Of a stretch of DNA of 15,641 nucleotides, positions 1 to 5,824 are shown one piece after another; positions within the stretch are counted from its first letter, which is position 1, and each line of letters opens with the position of its first letter. Made by a program: the position numbers and the translations under genes. This DNA is from Thermoplasmata archaeon. GTDB taxonomy: Archaea > Thermoplasmatota > Thermoplasmata > Lutacidiplasmatales > UBA184. The notes below the pieces were generated by a model. The model had not been told where the DNA came from and made no database searches. It saw only the letters and a program-made list of their open reading frames with translations. The stretch lies in NCBI GenBank assembly GCA_030043855.1, contig JASHWW010000054.1, positions 1 to 15,641 on the forward strand, in the 5' to 3' direction.

Positions 1-300
1 GGGCGGCGCCTGGGGCCCGGCCCCCGCGTCCCACGGCTGGACGGGGGTTCCCGCGGCGGGGGGACGGCGGCCGCGGGTCAGGAGCAGAACGGCGAGCAGG
101 GCCGCGACGATGATCACGACGACCACGGCGACGATCCACCAGGGCAGCGCGGTGCCGGCGACGCACTGGCTGTACTGACAGCTCGCCTGCGGGGTCGCCC
201 CGGAGGCGTTCGCGGCGACCCCCGACGCCACGACCGTGGCGAGCATTCCGCCACTCAGGAGGTAGGGAACGATGCGGGATTTCCGGGCGTCGGACGCCAT
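1..300 (-). CDS. Membrane-anchored small surface protein, 3' end cut by window edge
   Basis: Open for 100 codons from an ATG at 298-300 to the left edge with no stop, so the C-terminus is missing. Visible parts: a basic N-terminus (residues 5-9), a hydrophobic segment at 10-32 that reads as a signal peptide with a possible AxA-type cleavage near residue 32, a short outer segment with two cysteines (C41 and C46, spaced C-x4-C), a strong membrane helix at about 53-75, then a basic stop-transfer stretch (RGRR, 76-79) and a Pro/Gly-rich tail. This predicts a type I protein with a small Cys-containing outer loop and a cytoplasmic tail. I do not recognise a family. It diverges from the small membrane gene at 451 and lies near a flippase, hinting at a cell-surface role (inference). 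The helix pattern and the complete lack of stops support a real gene; the function is unknown. Confidence 0.6.
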   Translation of the reverse strand, partial: MASDARKSRIVPYLLSGGMLATVVASGVAANASGATPQASCQYSQCVAGTALPWWIVAVVVVIIVAALLAVLLLTRGRRPPAAGTPVQPWDAGAGPQAPP

Positions 301-345
301 AAACCGGGGACGCGGTCGCCCCTGGGGTTTCCCATGCGGTGCGCC

Positions 346-355
346 CTATGTAAAC
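346..355 (-). promoter_or_regulatory. Candidate TATA box for the left-edge membrane protein
   Basis: On the minus strand this reads GTTTACATAG, the most A/T-rich stretch between the two divergent starts. It is centred about 50 bp upstream of the ATG at 300, which would leave a leader of roughly 25 nt. Imperfect inverted arms lie on either side, at 326-334 and 362-369. I see no clear Shine-Dalgarno sequence before the ATG. Confidence 0.4.
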
Positions 356-380
356 CTGACGTGGGAACCAGAGTTCGACG

Positions 381-404
381 CGGTCCGGCCCTCGTGCCGG
401 ACCG
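381..404. repeat. Perfect 9-bp inverted repeat with 6-nt spacer (operator or hairpin)
   Basis: CGGTCCGGC at 381-389 is exactly complementary to GCCGGACCG at 396-404, separated by CCTCGT. It sits in the 150-bp divergent spacer (301-450), about 47 bp before the ATG at 451 and just upstream of the only T-rich stretch (409-417). A repressor or activator site is plausible; a 5' hairpin is the alternative if transcription starts further upstream. Confidence 0.45.
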
Positions 405-450
405 ACCGTACGATTTTGAGCGGTAGCTCGCTCGGGGGAGGCGCGGACCG

Positions 451-765
451 ATGGGATTCCCGTACGTCGCGACCTTCATCGCCCTGCTCGTCGGGTACAC
501 GATCTACTCGGCCTGGGCCCGTCTGGACGCCCGGTATCCGATCGTCGGGGCGATCGCGCTGTTCGCGTCGGCGGCCGCCTCGGACGGGCTCGGCAACTTC
601 GCGCTCGCGGCCACGCTCTCGGAGTTCTCCGCCCTTCTGGTGGGGGCCGGCGTTCTCCTGCTGCTCGTCGACGCGTGGCGCGAGCGACACCCCGGCCGAT
701 CCTCCGGTTCAGCCGGACCGTCGGCCCCGCACTCCGAGGCGGCCGACCCGCCGGAGCAGCGGTAA
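451..765 (+). CDS. Small multi-pass membrane protein of unknown function
   Basis: The product has 104 residues. Three hydrophobic segments are visible at about residues 3-21, 30-47 and 54-76, followed by a short polar, Pro/Ser-rich tail, so it is probably a small integral membrane protein. The ATG start is supported by a GGAGG Shine-Dalgarno match at 437-441, nine bases upstream. I do not recognise a family. Its last 57 bp overlap, on the opposite strand, the 3' end of the flippase gene. The clean hydrophobic periodicity and good ribosome site argue that it is real despite the many shadow reading frames in such GC-rich DNA. It diverges from the membrane protein at the left edge and may belong to the same envelope function, which is inference from position only. 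Confidence 0.6.
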   Translation: MGFPYVATFIALLVGYTIYSAWARLDARYPIVGAIALFASAAASDGLGNFALAATLSEFSALLVGAGVLLLLVDAWRERHPGRSSGSAGPSAPHSEAADPPEQR

Positions 766-2310
766 GGGACGCCCCAGCAGCTCCTCGACCGCATCGAGGA
801 GCAGTCGGTCTCCCTCGTCGATGCTCCGCGTCGCGAGGATCACCCCGACGAATCCTCCCGCGATCGCCAGGACCACGCCGGGCAGCATCCAGGCGGCGAT
901 CGAGGAGCGGACCACCACGAGCGCGAGCCCGCCGACCGCGCCGGTCACCACGACCGGCAGGACGAACGCCCGGCGGAACGGATGGACGCGGTGCCGGACG
1001 GTGAGCTCGCCGAGCGACAACGCCGAGTACACCACGTTCGCGGTCGCCCAGGCGATCGCCGCCCCCGTGTACCCGTACACGGGCACGAGCGCGACCGAAA
1101 CGACCAGGTCGACCGCCCCGGCGACGACCGCGTTCGCGGCGAGGAGTCGCCCCTCCCCGAACGCGATCTGGGCGGTCGGCGCCGGCCCGAGGAGCGTCGT
1201 GAACAGCGCCCCGGTGACGACGATCTGCAGGGGGAGCACGATCGCGGTGTAGTTGGCGCCGTAGACGAACCCGAGGGACGTCGACGGCAGGACGACGAAC
1301 ACGAGGAACGCCGGGAGCGAGAAGAGCGCCATCCACTTGGTCACGGTCGTGAACGTCAGGGTCACCGCGTGCGGCTCGTCCCGTCGGACGAAGCGCGACG
1401 CCACCGGCAGGAAGATGAAGCTCGCCGCCCCCAGTCCGATCTGCAGGAGGCGGGCGAGCGTCAGGGACGCCGCGTAGGTCCCGACCTCGGCGGCGTGGTA
1501 GACCCCGAGCACAAGCGTGTCCCCCCATCCCACGACCGTCGCCATCGCCCCGACGACGAACAGCGGGGCGGCGAACCGGAGGAGCGCGCGGGCGGCCGCC
1601 GGGGCCGGGGGGCCGCGCGGGAGGCGCCGCGGCAGGTAGTGCGCCGTGTACCCCACCACGAGGACGAGCACGACGGCGTTGGCGATCGCGTACGCGAGCA
1701 GCACGTTCCGGAACGTGAACGCGTTCCCGGGCGCCACCACGAGGACCGCCAGGAACGCGAGGAACAGTCCGGGGTTGATCGCCTGCACGAACACCGCGTT
1801 CGGGACGACGTCCTCGTACCCCTGGAACACGGACGCCAGAAGCGACGCGACGATCACGGTCCCCACGGGGACGGGGAAGAACTCGAGCGCGAGCGTGATC
1901 CCGGGCGATCCCAGGGCCGTGCCGATCGGTCCGGCCGCGAGGAACACCGCGACGCTGGTCCCGACGCCCGCGACCGCCCCCAGCCAGGCCGTCGTCCGGA
2001 CGATCGTCCGTCGTTCGGCGTCGGTCGCGACGAACGGGAGGCTGCGGGCGACCGCGCTCGGCAACCCCAGCGTCCCGAACCCCGCGACCAGGGCCGCGAG
2101 CGTCAGGGCGAACGAGAAGGCGCTCCAGTCGTCGAGCGAGAGGCTCCGGACGATCAGGACCCGGGCCACGAAGTTGAACGCGACGTAGAGCAACGTCGCG
2201 AACAGGAGGACCACGGTCCCCCGGGTGACGGTGGCGAGCCCGTGCCGGACGTCGGGCGCTTCCCCCGGCGGCACGGCCTCGTCCGCTGGAGGGGTCCGCT
2301 CGGTCGGCAC
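709..2310 (-). CDS. Polysaccharide/lipid-oligosaccharide flippase, MOP superfamily (Wzx/RfbX-like)
   Basis: This 533-residue protein is built almost wholly of hydrophobic helices, about 12-14 membrane spans from residue 28 to 505, with short Arg-rich cytoplasmic loops. The length and layout fit the polysaccharide-biosynthesis branch of the MOP superfamily. Family features include an N-terminal span leading into an AxxxxVRSLSLDDWSAF-type region (about residues 48-66) and the repeated Gly/Ala/Pro-rich pattern of paired six-helix bundles. In archaea such proteins move lipid-linked glycans across the membrane for S-layer or surface glycosylation; the exact substrate cannot be read from sequence. 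The start is GTG at 2308-2310, about 34 bp from a TATA box; an internal GTG near codon 13 is the alternative. No glycosyltransferase gene is visible nearby. The 3' end overlaps the small membrane gene at 451-765 by 57 bp. Confidence 0.85.
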   Translation of the reverse strand: MPTERTPPADEAVPPGEAPDVRHGLATVTRGTVVLLFATLLYVAFNFVARVLIVRSLSLDDWSAFSFALTLAALVAGFGTLGLPSAVARSLPFVATDAERRTIVRTTAWLGAVAGVGTSVAVFLAAGPIGTALGSPGITLALEFFPVPVGTVIVASLLASVFQGYEDVVPNAVFVQAINPGLFLAFLAVLVVAPGNAFTFRNVLLAYAIANAVVLVLVVGYTAHYLPRRLPRGPPAPAAARALLRFAAPLFVVGAMATVVGWGDTLVLGVYHAAEVGTYAASLTLARLLQIGLGAASFIFLPVASRFVRRDEPHAVTLTFTTVTKWMALFSLPAFLVFVVLPSTSLGFVYGANYTAIVLPLQIVVTGALFTTLLGPAPTAQIAFGEGRLLAANAVVAGAVDLVVSVALVPVYGYTGAAIAWATANVVYSALSLGELTVRHRVHPFRRAFVLPVVVTGAVGGLALVVVRSSIAAWMLPGVVLAIAGGFVGVILATRSIDEGDRLLLDAVEELLGRPLPLLRRVGRLGVRGRRSG

Positions 2311-2328
2311 GCGAATCGACGGCCGCCG

Positions 2329-2342
2329 ACCCGCATGCGGGT
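2329..2342. repeat. 14-bp perfect palindrome at the flippase promoter, candidate operator
   Basis: ACCCGCATGCGGGT equals its own reverse complement. It lies between the flippase start (2310) and its TATA box, touching the TATA edge and covering the DNA just upstream of the expected transcription start near 2319. This is where an archaeal repressor would block pre-initiation complex assembly. That reading is inference; the perfect symmetry is seen directly. Confidence 0.45.
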
Positions 2343-2347
2343 ATTTG
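2340..2347 (-). promoter_or_regulatory. TATA box of the flippase gene (CAAATACC)
   Basis: On the minus strand this reads CAAATACC, centred about 34 bp upstream of the GTG start, predicting a leader of about 9 nt. The same octamer occurs at two other promoters in this window (9561-9568 and 11436-11443). Confidence 0.6.
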
Positions 2348-2373
2348 GGCCCCGCGTTCGTGGGGCGAGGTCC

Positions 2374-2395
2374 GGACCGGGGGAGGACCCGGTCC
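2374..2395 (-). terminator. Hairpin just downstream of korB (possible 3' end signal)
   Basis: Eight-base perfect arms, GGACCGGG (2374-2381) and CCCGGTCC (2388-2395), enclose a 6-nt loop and start 6 bp past the korB stop codon. There is no T-run after the stem, and archaeal terminators are usually T-tracts rather than hairpins. It may instead be a 3'-UTR stabiliser or a regulator site upstream of the flippase promoter. Confidence 0.3.
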
Positions 2396-2401
2396 TACCG
2401 G

Positions 2402-3301
2402 TCAGACGAATTCGTCGAGCACGGCGTCGCCGGAGCGCAGGCCCGCCGGCTGGTGGGCGAGCGGGCCGGCCGACAGGACCTCCTCGAGGTCCTCGTAGGT
2501 CGGCCGATCGACCGAGTAGAACAGCCCGATCGGGATCTTGTCGCCCCACTCGAGCGCCCGCTGCCACGCGGCGACCGGGTCGGCCGGATTGTGGCCCGCG
2601 GACTCGAGCTTGTAGACCCGCTGCCGGAAGAAGTCGAACGTGTTGATCTTGTTGTAGGTGACGCACGGGCTGAAGACGTCGACGAAGGAGAAGCCGCGGT
2701 GCTGGATCCCGCCAGCGACGAGGTCGGCGAGCTGCTTCACGTCCCCGGAGAATCCGCGGGCGACGTAGGTCGCGCCGCTCGCCAGCGCGAGCGCGATCGG
2801 GTCGATCGGCTGTTCGATCACCCCGTTCGGGGTCGACTTGGTCTTGGCCCCCATGGTGGACGTCGGGCTCGCCTGGCCGGTCGTGAGCCCGTAGATCTGG
2901 TTGTCCATGGTGACGTACGTGAGATCGACGTTCCGCCGCATCGCGTGCACGAAGTGCCCGGCACCGATCCCGAACCCGTCGCCGTCTCCGCCGGTCCCGA
3001 TGACCGTGAGACCGTGGTTCGCCCACCGGATCCCTTCCGCGACGGGGAGAGATCGACCGTGGATCCCGTGGAAGCCGTACGAGCTGAGGAAATGCGGCAG
3101 ATTGGACGAGCAGCCGATCCCGGATACGATCACCACGTTCTGGCTGGGGAGCTTGAGCCGCTTGACCGCCATCTCGATCGCCGCGACGACCCCGAAGTCT
3201 CCGCAGCCGGGGCACCAGGTCGGCTTCGTGTCGGACTTCCCGACGATCGGGAGGCTGGGTCCGGCGTCGCTCGGGAGGGGTCGCGCGCTACTGTCCGCCA
3301 T
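2402..3301 (-). CDS. korB: 2-oxoacid:ferredoxin oxidoreductase, beta subunit
   Basis: This 299-residue protein is the thiamine-diphosphate and Fe-S subunit of a 2-oxoacid:ferredoxin oxidoreductase, which oxidatively decarboxylates 2-oxoacids to acyl-CoA and reduces ferredoxin. Visible motifs are WCPGCGDFG (C30 and C33), GIGCSS (C64) and SPCVTYN (C213), the four cysteines that hold the single [4Fe-4S] cluster in this family. The TPP/Mg site is GGDGDGFGIG (104-113) followed by DNQIYGLTTGQ (133-143). Its ATG lies inside the last codons of korA (14-bp overlap), so the two are one operon and probably translationally coupled. The two-subunit arrangement, with gamma fused to alpha, matches the enzyme described from Sulfolobus. 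Substrate choice (2-oxoglutarate, pyruvate or broad range) cannot be decided here. A hairpin follows the stop codon. Confidence 0.95.
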   Translation of the reverse strand: MADSSARPLPSDAGPSLPIVGKSDTKPTWCPGCGDFGVVAAIEMAVKRLKLPSQNVVIVSGIGCSSNLPHFLSSYGFHGIHGRSLPVAEGIRWANHGLTVIGTGGDGDGFGIGAGHFVHAMRRNVDLTYVTMDNQIYGLTTGQASPTSTMGAKTKSTPNGVIEQPIDPIALALASGATYVARGFSGDVKQLADLVAGGIQHRGFSFVDVFSPCVTYNKINTFDFFRQRVYKLESAGHNPADPVAAWQRALEWGDKIPIGLFYSVDRPTYEDLEEVLSAGPLAHQPAGLRSGDAVLDEFV

Positions 3302-5042
3302 GTTGCATCACATCCAACGCCTTCGCCACGATCTCGTGCGGGAAGAACGGCTCGCCGTCGTACTTGAGCAGTCGGTCCGATACCTCCACACCGAGCTCGG
3401 CGCGGAGCAGTCGCCCAAACTGTCCGGAGTAGTTGGCCTCCACCAGGAGGGTCCGCCGCGTCGCCGAGAACGCGGTGCGCGCCGCGGTCGGGTCGATGGG
3501 GTAGACGGCCGGGAAGCGGAGCAGGTTGGTGGGGCGGCCCTGGGCGGCGAGGACCACCATCGCGTCCCGGACCGCCCCGATCGTGGATCCCCACGCGACG
3601 AACGTCAGCGGCGCGGAGGCGGGGCCCTCGAGGACCGGGGGCGGCACGGACCGCATGAGGCCGTCGAGCTTGCGCATCCGCTTGTCCATCATCTTCTGGC
3701 GTTCCGTTACCCAGACCGGGACGCCGGCCTTGACGTCCGAGATCAGGTGCCCGTGCTCGTCGTGCTCGTCGGAGCCGGCGACGAACTGCAGGCCGGCCTG
3801 TCCGGGGATCGCCCGGGGCGACACTCCGTCCGGGGTGTACTGGTACCGGTGGTAGTCGGGGGAGTTGGGAGGGACGACGAACAGCGACGGCACGTCGACG
3901 TGCAGATCGATCTCGTCCCGGTCGACGGTGAAGAAGTTCTCGGAGAGGTGGAGGTCGCTGGCGACGAGCACGGGCGTCTGGTACCGTTCCGCGAGGTCGA
4001 ACGCCTGCACCGTCGCCCGGTAGGCGTCCGCCGGGTGCGACGGGGCGAGGATCGCCCGGGGGAACTCTCCCTGGCCGGCGCCGAGCATCAGGTTGAGGTC
4101 GCCCTGCTCGGTCTTCGTCGGCAGTCCGGTCGACGGACCGGCCCGTTGCGACTCGACCACGACGACCGGGGTCTCGGTCATGCCCGCCATCCCGAGGGCC
4201 TCGACCATGAGCGAGAATCCGCCGCCGCTCGTCGCCGTCATCGAGCGGACGCCCGCGAACGAGGCCCCGATCGCCATGTGGATCGCGGCCAGTTCGTCCT
4301 CCGCCTGCTTGACGACGACGCCCAGGGACTGGGAGTGGGCCGCCATCCAGTGCATGATCGAGGAGGCGGGCGTCATGGGGTACTGCGCGAGGAACTTGCA
4401 ACCGGCCGCGGCCGCGCCGAGCGCGATCGCCTGGTTGCCGTTCATGAGGAGCTTCGGGGATCCGCGCGGGCGGAGCGCCGTGGCCGGGGGGGTTCCGACC
4501 TTCTCCGCGGCACGATAGCCATCGGCGCTCGCGCCGAGGTTCCAGTCGACGATCTCCCCCTTCTTCTTTCCGAAGGAATCGGCCAGCACCTGGTGGAGCG
4601 TGTCGAGTGGGATCCCGGCCAGGTAGGCGAGGGCGCCGATCCCGCCCGCGTTCTGCAGGATCGACTGGCTCGTGTACTTCCGCGCGATCTCGAGCGTCGG
4701 GATCGGCACGGCGCGGATCCCCGCCGGGAGGTCCGACTCCGCTACCGCGAACTTCTCCGGGTCGAAGACCACCGAGCCGCCGCGGCGCAGGCTCGGCGCG
4801 TGGATCTCCACCGTCGCCTTGTCGAGCGCGTAGAGCAGGTCCGCCCCGTCGCCCTGCGAGTACGGTCGCGGGTCGGCCGCGCGAGCCTGGAACCAGACGT
4901 GGCCCCCGCGGATGACCGATTGGTACGCGTTGAGCCCGAACAGATGCCAGCCGAGCCGGGAGAACGAGCGGGCGAGCGATTCGCCGATCGAGGCGATGCC
5001 GTCGCCGGCCTGCCCCCCGACGCGGACCGCCAGCTCCGTCAT
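3288..5042 (-). CDS. korA: 2-oxoacid:ferredoxin oxidoreductase, fused gamma-alpha subunit
   Basis: This 584-residue protein carries the gamma domain first (about 1-180, opening with RVGGQAGDGI at 7-16) and the alpha domain after it. The alpha part begins near residue 195 and has the diagnostic YPMTPAS motif at 221-227, the family's YPITP loop that contacts TPP and the substrate. It pairs with KorB to form the catalytic unit that yields acyl-CoA and reduced ferredoxin in the cytoplasm. The ATG start at 5042 is favoured because a TATA box is centred 25 bp upstream, giving a leaderless transcript. The stop overlaps korB by 14 bp. No separate delta (ferredoxin-like) subunit is present, consistent with the two-subunit archaeal type. 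The spacer to the divergent moaD holds a perfect inverted repeat that may control one or both genes. Confidence 0.95.
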   Translation of the reverse strand: MTELAVRVGGQAGDGIASIGESLARSFSRLGWHLFGLNAYQSVIRGGHVWFQARAADPRPYSQGDGADLLYALDKATVEIHAPSLRRGGSVVFDPEKFAVAESDLPAGIRAVPIPTLEIARKYTSQSILQNAGGIGALAYLAGIPLDTLHQVLADSFGKKKGEIVDWNLGASADGYRAAEKVGTPPATALRPRGSPKLLMNGNQAIALGAAAAGCKFLAQYPMTPASSIMHWMAAHSQSLGVVVKQAEDELAAIHMAIGASFAGVRSMTATSGGGFSLMVEALGMAGMTETPVVVVESQRAGPSTGLPTKTEQGDLNLMLGAGQGEFPRAILAPSHPADAYRATVQAFDLAERYQTPVLVASDLHLSENFFTVDRDEIDLHVDVPSLFVVPPNSPDYHRYQYTPDGVSPRAIPGQAGLQFVAGSDEHDEHGHLISDVKAGVPVWVTERQKMMDKRMRKLDGLMRSVPPPVLEGPASAPLTFVAWGSTIGAVRDAMVVLAAQGRPTNLLRFPAVYPIDPTAARTAFSATRRTLLVEANYSGQFGRLLRAELGVEVSDRLLKYDGEPFFPHEIVAKALDVMQHGGQ

Positions 5043-5064
5043 CGGCCGTTTCAGCGAGCGTGCG

Positions 5065-5070
5065 TATTAA
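5065..5070 (-). promoter_or_regulatory. TATA box of korAB
   Basis: On the minus strand this reads TTAATA, centred about 25 bp upstream of the korA ATG, the spacing expected for a leaderless archaeal mRNA. No Shine-Dalgarno sequence lies between it and the ATG. Confidence 0.65.
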
Positions 5071-5071
5071 G

Positions 5072-5088
5072 GCGTTCCGTTGGAACGC
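5072..5088. repeat. Perfect 7-bp inverted repeat between korA and moaD promoters, candidate operator
   Basis: GCGTTCC (5072-5078) and GGAACGC (5082-5088) flank a 3-bp centre. The site abuts the korA TATA box on its upstream side and lies 8 bp before the moaD TATA. Length and symmetry fit a dimeric DNA-binding protein that could act on both divergent promoters. Confidence 0.5.
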
Positions 5089-5096
5089 GGGCAACC

Positions 5097-5102
5097 CTTA
5101 GA
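5097..5102 (+). promoter_or_regulatory. TATA-like element of moaDE
   Basis: CTTAGA is centred about 25 bp upstream of the moaD ATG at 5125, again leaderless spacing. It supports ATG 5125 over an upstream in-frame TTG at 5080, because the latter would lie upstream of the promoter. Confidence 0.5.
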
Positions 5103-5124
5103 GCCGGGACGGTTTCGGCGGTCG

Positions 5125-5382
5125 ATGCCCCCGACGCTCACCGTCCGGTTCTTCGCCACCGCCCGGCAGGCGACGGGCCGATCGTCCGTCGCCTGGGAGA
5201 TCCCGCGGGAGGGGGCCTCCGTCGCGGACGTGCTCCGGAGTCTGGGCGCCAGCTTTCCGCGCTTGGCCCCGACCCTTCGGGTCGCGCGGATCGTCCGGAA
5301 CGGGCGGTACGTCGAAGACCTCGCGGAGGCCGTGGGGTCCCGCGACGAGCTCTCCGTGCACCCGCCGTACGGAGGTGGCTGA
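5125..5382 (+). CDS. moaD: Molybdopterin synthase small subunit (MoaD, ubiquitin-like sulfur carrier)
   Basis: The 85-residue product has the MoaD pattern: a first beta strand with VRFFATAR (7-14), a region that aligns with the ubiquitin-like fold, the ELSVHPPYGGG ending (75-85) and a C-terminal Gly-Gly. That di-glycine is adenylated and thiocarboxylated, then donates sulfur to precursor Z within molybdopterin synthase. Related carriers (ThiS, SAMPs) share the same end; direct linkage to moaE makes MoaD the best call. The start at ATG 5125 is set by a TATA element 25 bp upstream. The stop at 5380-5382 is 1 bp before the preferred moaE start, and the GGAGGT run of the last codons doubles as the moaE ribosome site. 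In archaea the cofactor usually ends as Mo- or W-pterin for oxidoreductases; none lies in this window. Confidence 0.92.
   Translation: MPPTLTVRFFATARQATGRSSVAWEIPREGASVADVLRSLGASFPRLAPTLRVARIVRNGRYVEDLAEAVGSRDELSVHPPYGGG
5371..5377 (+). promoter_or_regulatory. Shine-Dalgarno site deciding the moaE start (GGAGGTG)
   Basis: GGAGGTG lies inside the last codons of moaD, 6 bases before the GTG at 5384, and is a near-perfect match to the archaeal anti-SD. This favours GTG 5384 over the in-frame GTG at 5375, which the site itself would overlap. It marks moaE as a downstream operon gene with SD-led translation, unlike the leaderless first gene. Confidence 0.65.
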
Positions 5383-5383
5383 C

Positions 5384-5824
5384 GTGTCGGTCCGCCTCTC
5401 CGGCCGAGCGCTCTCGATCCCGGCCGCGGCCCGCGCGCTCGAGGCGAGCGGCGCGGGTGGCGTCGCCTTCTTCGCCGGTCGCGTGCGGCCGGACCGGACG
5501 CCCGAGGGCACGGTGGTCGCGCTCGACTACGAGGCCGACCCGCCGATGGCGCTGCGCGCCCTGCGGGACCTCGAGCGGGAGGCGGTCCGACGGTTCGGGG
5601 CCCGCGCGGTCGTTGCATGGCATCGCGTCGGACGCGTGCGCGTCGGGGAGGTCGCGGTGATCGTCGGCGCCGCCTGCGGGCACCGGGCGGAGGCGTTCGA
5701 TGCCACCCGCTATCTCATCGAGGAACTCAAGCGGACGGTCCCGATCTGGAAGGCGGTGCGAGCACGACCCGCGCGTCGACCGCGACGATCCCCTGGCCGG
5801 CGGGCCGGACGATCATCGGGTTGA
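5384..5824 (+). CDS. moaE: Molybdopterin synthase large subunit (MoaE)
   Basis: The product has 146 residues from GTG 5384 (149 from GTG 5375). It transfers sulfur from MoaD thiocarboxylate to precursor Z. Conserved features are GGVAFFAGRVR near the N-terminus (residues 25-35), the CGHRAEAF segment (98-105), and the active-site lysines in ELKRTVPIWK (K116 and K123, the counterparts of E. coli K119 and K126). After the second lysine, where the family normally has a short KKE-type end, this protein carries a 23-residue tail very rich in Arg, Pro and Ser. The final 98 bp, including both lysine codons, run antisense to the 3' end of the acyl-CoA synthetase gene. The tail may have been gained by overprinting when the original stop was lost (inference). 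Confidence 0.92.
   Translation: MSVRLSGRALSIPAAARALEASGAGGVAFFAGRVRPDRTPEGTVVALDYEADPPMALRALRDLEREAVRRFGARAVVAWHRVGRVRVGEVAVIVGAACGHRAEAFDATRYLIEELKRTVPIWKAVRARPARRPRRSPGRRAGRSSG

Noticed and set aside
982..2646. 554-codon open frame on the plus strand
   Set aside because: Antisense to the flippase and korB; no hydrophobic or catalytic pattern. The opposite strand encodes a convincing membrane transporter.
5080..5124. MoaD start at TTG 5080
   Set aside because: It lies upstream of the TATA element at 5097-5102 and adds residues not found in MoaD proteins; ATG 5125 fits the family start.
2901..5660. 919-codon open frame on the plus strand
   Set aside because: It runs antisense to korB and korA and then out of frame through moaD and moaE. 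The product is Arg/Gly/Asp-rich low-complexity sequence with no motifs, a typical GC-rich shadow frame.
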